From Aquilaria yunnanensis (taxonomy: Eukaryota > Streptophyta > Magnoliopsida > Malvales > Thymelaeaceae), in contig CM077595.1 of assembly GCA_039654915.1 (NCBI GenBank), positions 92,793,501-92,857,500 on the forward strand: a stretch of 64,000 nucleotides of DNA, in the 5' to 3' direction. How positions within the stretch are numbered: position 1 is the first letter of the stretch; every line of letters starts with the position of its first letter. The position numbers and the translations under genes are program-made. Shown here piece by piece: positions 57,804-64,000 of the stretch. The notes beneath the pieces were generated by a model. That model was given only the letters and a program-made list of their open reading frames with translations, did no database searches and was not told the DNA's origin.

Positions 57804-58895
57804 CAGGGTATTAAATACTATTACCGTTACATATACCACATCCTAAATTTTTAAGGTATACCGCATGGTATATTGATTTACATACCATTACTGTTTTAGC
57901 AAAAAAATAAATGTTAGAATATTATTTTAAGATGACATATATTCAATAAATTTTTTTACACATTTTATATGTTTTCTAATTTTTCTCATCACAATTTTTA
58001 AAATATAAATAAAATATATATGATAAAAGATATTTTTCTAATACAAAAGCATAAAAAAATATTATATATATAGAGAAAAATAAATAATACTAAAAAAGAA
58101 ACCAATTTATTATATAAGAGAAAATAAATAATACTTTAATAATAAAAATATATTTTTCAATACTACATTGAGGGCCAATTCATTTGAGCTAAAGTCAACT
58201 AACTTTTTTTAACTTTTACATCTTTTTTACATGAAACCAATTTTATTTGAAAGCCAATGTTATGTAAATATAATAATCAATTTGAAAGTAAATTTTTATG
58301 ATGTTGTTAAATTTTTATAAATTTTTCTTTTTTAAGGCTTGAAACTAGAAAAATTTATAAAAATTTAGTAAGATTATAAAAATTGTATTTTCAATTGATT
58401 ATTGTAACTACATAATATTGGCTTTTAATTAATATTAGTTTCAAGTAAAAAAGATATCAAAATAAAAATAAGTCATTTTATAGTTAATTGACTAAAGTTA
58501 AAACGAATTGGGTGTGAGTTCCTAGGTGTCTCAAAGTAACTATTAAATTTTTATATTAACTAAGAAAAGTAACCAAAAGAATAAAAGTAAATATTTATTT
58601 TATGGTATGTGTATTAATTATATTTTAATATTTTATATATTTATGACATTTTTATGTAAAATGGGAAAAAAAATCTCACACACATCTACAAAAAATAAAA
58701 TATTGCAATATGTACATCGCGGTATTTGCAGTATACAGTAGTTTTCAGACAAAAGGTATACAAAAAATGAGCAGTACGCGAATCACTGTATATTGTGTGA
58801 TAAAATAACAAAATATAAAAATATTTATATCACGTATAGATTACCCACAGTAAGCATTATAACTGCGTTATACCGCGGTATCTAATAACTCCATA
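57804..58895 (+). mobile_element. hAT-like MITE with nested foldback element
   Basis: 1092 bp flanked by a perfect 8-bp duplication GATGATTG (57796-57803 and 58896-58903), the size typical of hAT. The left end is CAGGGTATTAAATAC and the right end, reverse complemented, TATGGAGTTATTAGATAC, so the terminal repeats are imperfect. Many GTATAC/CGGTAT motifs occur near both ends. A second copy in opposite orientation lies at 10209-10957. No transposase. Confidence 0.7.
58172..58513. mobile_element. Foldback MITE nested in the hAT-like MITE
   Basis: Two arms of about 165 bp are near-complete reverse complements: GCCAATTCATTTGAGCTAAAG at the left against ACCCAATTCGTTTTAACTTTAG from the right. The same family recurs at 59822-60092. 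It is absent from the related MITE at 10209, so it inserted into this copy. Confidence 0.65.
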
Positions 58896-59821
58896 GATGA
58901 TTGCTAGGTTGATTTCTGCCAATATATTTTTGTAAGTCGGAACTTTGCATTTTATTTGTTATCAATAATATTTGTTCTTGCCGTTAAAATTTAAAAAATG
59001 AAGCGCATAACTTTTTAAAGTTATCTCTAGCCCTTTAGCATGGTAGCTGAGGGATACGACGAATGTTAAGAGTTTAAATCCTAATCATTCAATTTCCCCA
59101 TATAGTACCCCAACATGTGTTCAGGTGCTTTCTCAAAAAAAGCGGGCATTTCTCATAGCCTTATATAGGAATACCTCCTAACACTTACATGTTTGTACAA
59201 AAACTTCTGATTTTTTTTTTTAAAAAAACCTTTTTAAATTGCCCATATTGTATACTCTTGATAATTGATTTTTCATCAAGGCTGTAGGTGTGGTTCGAGG
59301 GAGGGTCCTACACCAGTACACCCGTGACTGCTAGTTATTGTCTTGCTCAATAATATTGACATATTTATCATGTAGCATTATTTTTTGTTCATTGGCTTAT
59401 ATTTATAGGGTTTTGCTTTTTTTGAGAAAAAGTTTGTGCCTAAGGGATACCTAAAAAGTTCTCATAATAAATAAGTGGCACTTATTAGTCAATGCATGTC
59501 TAGTAGTGGAAGTCATTGGTATGCTTAGATTTGCGACTTATTAAGCATTAACTACGGAATGAAGCTATAATGCTTACTATAGAAGTTGGAAAAGACTTGC
59601 GACTTCTTCATAAACTCCATTAGTAATCTTTTTTTGTCTATTAGACCTGACCCTTTCTTTTATTTAATTAGTAATAAAAAGAAATTTAAAGCCAACCTAT
59701 ATAAGCTGATCTTAGCTAAAAGACTCAAACACGTTAAATAAAAAATCATTGTTTTAGTTCATGATTTTATATATGGAACAGATTTTAATTAGATTCGGCG
59801 TCAACAGATCTTATATATAGA
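58896..59821. other. AT-rich spacer with a possible SINE head
   Basis: At about 59027-59150 a tRNA-like sequence occurs: TAGCATGGTAGCTGAGGGAT (A-box-like) and AGAGTTTAAATCC (B-box-like), with a tail containing an A-run. Weak; no family recognised. The rest shows nothing. Confidence 0.35.
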
Positions 59822-60092
59822 GCCAATTCATTTTAATTTAAGTTAACTTAATCTAAAATAATTTTTTTTTATTTTTATATTTTTTTGTTCAAAACTAATC
59901 CTATTTAGAATTTAATATTATATCAGTGTAATAATCCATTGAAAATATAATTTTTATTATTAAAAAAATAAAAATATAAAAAAAATTAATAATATTATAA
60001 AAATTTACATCTATATAATTCTAGTTTTTAAATGAAATTGGTTCTAGATAATAAAAAATAAAAAATTATTTTAAATTAAAATAAATTAGTTT
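59822..60092. mobile_element. Foldback MITE, second copy
   Basis: Inverted arms: GCCAATTCATTTTAATTTAAG at the left and, reverse complemented, ACTAATTTATTTTAATTTAA from the right. Same family as 58172-58513 by arm sequence. Confidence 0.55.
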
Positions 60093-60295
60093 ATCTAACC
60101 TTTGTGCTGGGCTGCTCAAAACTCAAAAGAGCCGCTTGCTTCATTATTGGCATTGTTTTTAAGGTAAATTTTTATATTTTCCAAGTCCTCATTGCACTGT
60201 AGTTGGCATCTCTCCTCTGACAATCGATGAGCCCACCTGTAGGACAAAGGTACTGTTTATCATCGGGTGAATGTACGTCATATCCAAGTTTAATA

Positions 60296-60607
60296 CTCTC
60301 TCCGTTTCATAATAACTGGCCTCTATTCTTTTTTTGACAGTTTTAAAATAGTTATCTTTTTTCTATCTTTTCAAATAAAATAATTTTTTTTTATTATTTT
60401 ATATATATATCATTTATTAAAAGAAGAGAAAATTAAAAAAATTAAAGAGTGAAAGTACGTAGGGCCCATTAAAAAGTAGATAAGTACATGTACTTTATAT
60501 AAAAATAAATAAATTAATAGTTTTATACTAAAAGAAATAGATAAAAGTAGAGAAGTCTTAATTTACGTGCATTATAAAAAATGACAGGTTTTATGAAACA
60601 GATGGAG
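60296..60607. mobile_element. Stowaway-like MITE
   Basis: 312 bp between TA dinucleotides (60294-60295 and 60608-60609). Left end CTCTCTCCGTTTCATAATAA; right end reverse complement CTCCATCTGTTTCATAAAAC. These match the Stowaway consensus form closely. Confidence 0.8.
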
Positions 60608-61738
60608 TATTTATTTGCAGCAATGAGTTTAGTTTTGAGACATATTTGTTTAGTTATGATATACAGTTATTTATAATGATTATTATCTTTTCTAGATTTA
60701 AGATATATTTATTTTATTTTAATTGTATGTTTATTTCTTAGATGTAACTGGTTTTTTTAATTATATACGATTGAGATAATCTTATATAGGTTTGTGATAT
60801 AACTGTTACGCATCAATTATATATATATTTTTTAGATTCATTTGTTTAATCCTATTATGCATTTGTCAAATTCCAATAAACATCTGCCTAAATTTGAGAT
60901 ATGTCTATTCACTTAATTATATTTCTATTTCTAAGATTCATTTATTTTATTTTAGTATATATTTCTCTAGTTCTTATAGATATTTATCTCAGATTGAGAT
61001 CATTTAAAAAAAAATAGATACAGTCGTTTTACTTTAATTATGTCTATTTTTTAGATGCATTTGACTATATTTTTAAGATATATTTATCCAATTCAAATAT
61101 GTATTTGTTTAGTTTTGATATGTATTTATTTAAATTTTATGTTATCTTTAATAATTTTCGTTAGTGAGTGAACAAACAGGAGAGAAATTCCGAAAGATAT
61201 ATGTCACTTTCTCGTAGTTTTAATGGCCGGCTAGATTGCACCCATTAAATTAACTCAGGAACAAGTTTAATTTTGTCAAGTGTCTGTTCAATTACCACAT
61301 AAAGATGTTGACGTGTATTTGTCTGTCTCATGCAACCAAAAAAAAAAAGGAAATTCTTAATTTAAAAAAAAAATGTTGTCTTGACGATTCGTCGTGATGA
61401 TGAATAGGCCACATGTCATTTTCTTTAGAAAAGAGTGAAAGAATTGTTAATTTTGTAATATTAACCTGCCGCCCCCAACGTGTGAACCGATCCTCATCTT
61501 ATATCCTATAAAGGTAGAAATTAACAACAAATATTTTAACCTAGTAGCAATAGTCAAGATTTATGATTGTTACCATGAAATTAAAAATTTAATTCTTTAC
61601 TTCCCTCCGTGGCGTCTCATTCATATAAGAAAAGGTAAAAATATTAAATTTGTCATTGATATTTTATCTTGAATATGAATATGTTATAATAAATTTTTAT
61701 TTTTTTTAATTTTTTATTAATATTTTAAAATAGATTAA

Positions 61739-61897
61739 GGCCCCGTTTAGAAATAGCTTTTATCATCAACGTTAGAGTTTTGGATAAATTATTTAATGGC
61801 TGAGATGAAAACGCTGAAGCTAAAAACTAAAAGCTACCATTAGATAGCTTTTTCAAAACTCTAACACTAATCGCTGACGCTAATGACAAACAGGGCC
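61739..61897. mobile_element. Tourist/PIF-Harbinger-like MITE
   Basis: 159 bp with ends GGCCCCGTTTAGAAATAGC and, reverse complemented, GGCCCTGTTTGTCATTAGC, flanked by TAA on both sides (61736-61738 and 61898-61900), the 3-bp duplication of the PIF/Harbinger group. Confidence 0.8.
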
Positions 61898-63531
61898 TAA
61901 ATATGTCATAGAAGTTTAAAATTATGAGTGGATATGTCATTTTATGTTAAAAAGATAACAAAAAATATTAAAAATAACAAATTTAAAATTTTATATTAAT
62001 AATATAAGTTTTAACAAACCTCATAAACCCTAGATGATTGGGCTCTTTCTCTCAAATCTTGGTTAGCTACCATCACTGCCGTTTGGAGCTTTTTCGGCTG
62101 CCATGGATTAAAAAATTCCAAATTTCAAAATCCTCTTCAATTTTCTCATCTCCTCCCATCGCCATTGGTACTCTTCCATCATTAAATCCTTCTCTCCTTC
62201 CTGCTACCCCACCGTAAGGGTGTAGCTGAACTTTGCCTCCTTGGTCATCTTGCGACCTCTCCTAGTCCTTGCTCAATTGCTAGATGGATTCCGACTAATC
62301 GATCAGTCCACATGTTATTGATTAATCCTTCTCATTAGTTGATAATAATTGATTTCGACCAAGCAATTGAGTTCTAGATGGATCTGTAGGGACTATTATT
62401 GTAGTGGTAGTGTCAATTGCTAGTTTTATGGTGGCGTTGGCTATTGGATGATCAAGAACACACTCAATGGCCAAGATCAGCCACACTCAATGGTGATGGG
62501 CCAATTTCAAGTTACATTAGTTCTAGAGTACATTAAACAACAAAAGTCTCAAAAGACCTGATATTTTTTTAAAAATGCATAATAACTCCAAGATTTCACA
62601 GTTTATTATTTTTATCATTTTCTGTTAATTTTTAATAGATAATGACATATTTGAGCCAATTTTAAAATATTAGTAAGATATAAGGGAAAAAAAACTAAAA
62701 TGGTAAAAATACACTAAATCCAAAAATATTAATGGTAAATTTAGGACTTTTATCTATAAGAGAAAAAACTAAGGTCCAAATTAACTAAGCCCGATAGCTT
62801 TGAAAGTAAAACCAATTGAGCCTTATATTACCAGAAGCTAGCTGGCTGGCTCCTCCTTTAGTTATACATTGTTCTAATTCTTTTTGTATTTGTCTTTTCT
62901 ATGCAGAGATTTTAATTGTATTTTTCTCTTATTATAGTTGATAAAGTTTAGTGCGACCTTTTGACTTTGACCGTTTGCCCCGACTTTCTTATATTAGTTT
63001 GTTAGGTTTGTTGAATAAAATTTAAGAAATTTAAGTATTATGATTTTATTTAGAATTTAGTTTTAATTTTTTTATTTATTTATAATTTAATTTTCCTATT
63101 TTGATATGGTTTGGGTTTATGTATGCTTATAAAAAACTTGTTATATTATGATTTTAAGTGAGAGAAAAATTAATTGTTATGAATAAGCAAAATGTAAGGG
63201 TTTTAGGAGGAATAAGAGATATGGAGACCGAAGAGGGTTAGCACGAGAAGCTTTTTGTGATTTTTTTATATTAAAATTATAGGGTAAATTACACACGTTA
63301 ACCTTAACCTTTTAATTTTGTTCCTATTCTAACTCCAATCTCCATTTTATTCATTGCACCCCCTAATGTGGTTAATATGTTCTGTTTTAGACCTTTTTTG
63401 GACCCATGAAAAATTTTCAATTTGCCAAAAAAACTTAAAGCTTTGAAATCTAATGATTATACCACCATCTTCCGTAATTCCCCAAATCGACACAAATCCT
63501 TCCTTTATCTAATTCAATCAAAGTGAAATAG
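61898..63531. other. Spacer, possible TIR element start
   Basis: A 62040-62470 stretch is less AT-rich but not recognisable. GGTAAATTACACACGTTAACC near 63283 looks like the end of a MULE/MITE-type element whose other end would lie beyond the window. Confidence 0.35.
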
Positions 63532-63993
63532 CCAGTCCTCAGAATCACTGCCATAGTTCTCGAAGAATTTGTGATTGAGACAAGATTGGTCAAAGAAAAT
63601 CTAATCCAATTCACCCAGGAGCTCCAGATCTAGTTTAAGATGGAGTTTTTTCCCTTTCATGATTTTAAGATGTTACCGTTAAAGGCTTTTAAATTCGTCA
63701 ACGGTGAAAAGGTCGTGATCCTCTTACATCTAGTAATATTACAGTGTTGAGATTTAAACATCCCTACAATACTGACAGATTTCCAATGGGTTTCACCAAG
63801 TGTGTTGGCATTTGTAGACAGTAAGGTGCGGATGGAGACCAGTACAACTTTGTTTAGGAGGAACCTGGTGAAGGGGCTGGACTTCTACGCGATGATGTTC
63901 GAGTCATTGAAAGTGGCAATGGTGGGAAGAGAGGAGTGGGGGAAGAAGATAGAGTGGTACTTTATTCAGCCCAGGATTATGTGGAATTCATGA
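63532..63993 (+). pseudogene. GRAS-domain transcription factor fragment (SCL15/HAM-like)
   Basis: One forward frame, broken by TAG (63631) and TGA (63748), reads as the middle-to-late GRAS domain. EEFVIETRLVKENLIQFTQEL corresponds to the region before the VHIID-to-PFYRE stretch; then FKFVNGEKVVILL and WVSPSVLAFVDS. The last open segment contains FRRNLVKGLDFYAMMFESL and IEWYFIQPRI, matching the PFYRE portion of SCARECROW-like 15 / HAIRY MERISTEM type proteins. The N-terminal domain, the start and the SAW motif are absent before the stop at 63991. With a TIR-like sequence about 250 bp upstream, capture by a DNA transposon is possible; a simple decayed gene copy is equally possible. Confidence 0.65.
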
Positions 63994-64000
63994 CTATTGT

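Overview
The window reads as intergenic DNA of a flowering plant, probably a eudicot. It is AT-rich, has no intact host gene, and consists mostly of transposable elements, many nested in one another. I cannot name the species. The only host-type coding signals are a decayed GRAS-family fragment at the right edge (63532-63993) and a LOG-like gene carried inside a retrotransposon.

Layout. 1-18.9 kb: TIR elements/MITEs, a TTTGTTCTT-rich tandem-repeat block (2.8-4.6 kb) and several decayed LINE fragments on both strands. 19.0-30.1 kb: a four-element nest. A LINE (+) was split by a Ty1/copia element (-; 20012-27569, TSD TAAAG). The copia element was itself split by a 2.9-kb solo LTR (22088-24969, TSD CTAAG). 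Further 3', the same LINE was hit by a 535-bp TRIM (29235-29769, TSD ACTCG). 30.1-38 kb: MITEs and a 2-kb antisense solo LTR (32102-34093, TSD ACAAC) distantly related to the large element that follows. 54.5-64 kb: MITEs, including one nested inside a hAT-like MITE, a SINE-like sequence and the GRAS fragment.

The centrepiece is 37989-54479, a 16.5-kb Ty3/gypsy element of the Tat/Ogre kind. It has 2327-bp LTRs that are almost identical, a primer-binding site matching the 3' end of tRNA-Arg(ACG), a gag-protease ORF (41429-43627) and a polypurine tract. It has no reverse transcriptase, RNase H or integrase. In the place of pol it carries cargo: three tandem 182-codon genes that resemble the cysteine-rich nucleic-acid-binding proteins of carlavirus-type plant RNA viruses (copy 1 frameshifted, copies 2 and 3 open), followed by an intronless LONELY GUY (LOG) cytokinin-activating-enzyme-like gene interrupted by one in-frame TGA. 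Copies 2 and 3 and the LOG gene are each preceded by a similar TATA-box block, as if each cargo gene had its own promoter. A 19-unit, ~47-bp tandem array lies between the cargo and the 3' LTR.

Taken together, this looks like a recently active, non-autonomous retroelement that would depend on a relative for pol and that transports a virus-derived RNA-binding/zinc-finger family with a phytohormone-activating enzyme. Structure, termini and cargo positions are read from the sequence; the NABP and LOG identities rest on motif recognition; biological roles are inference.
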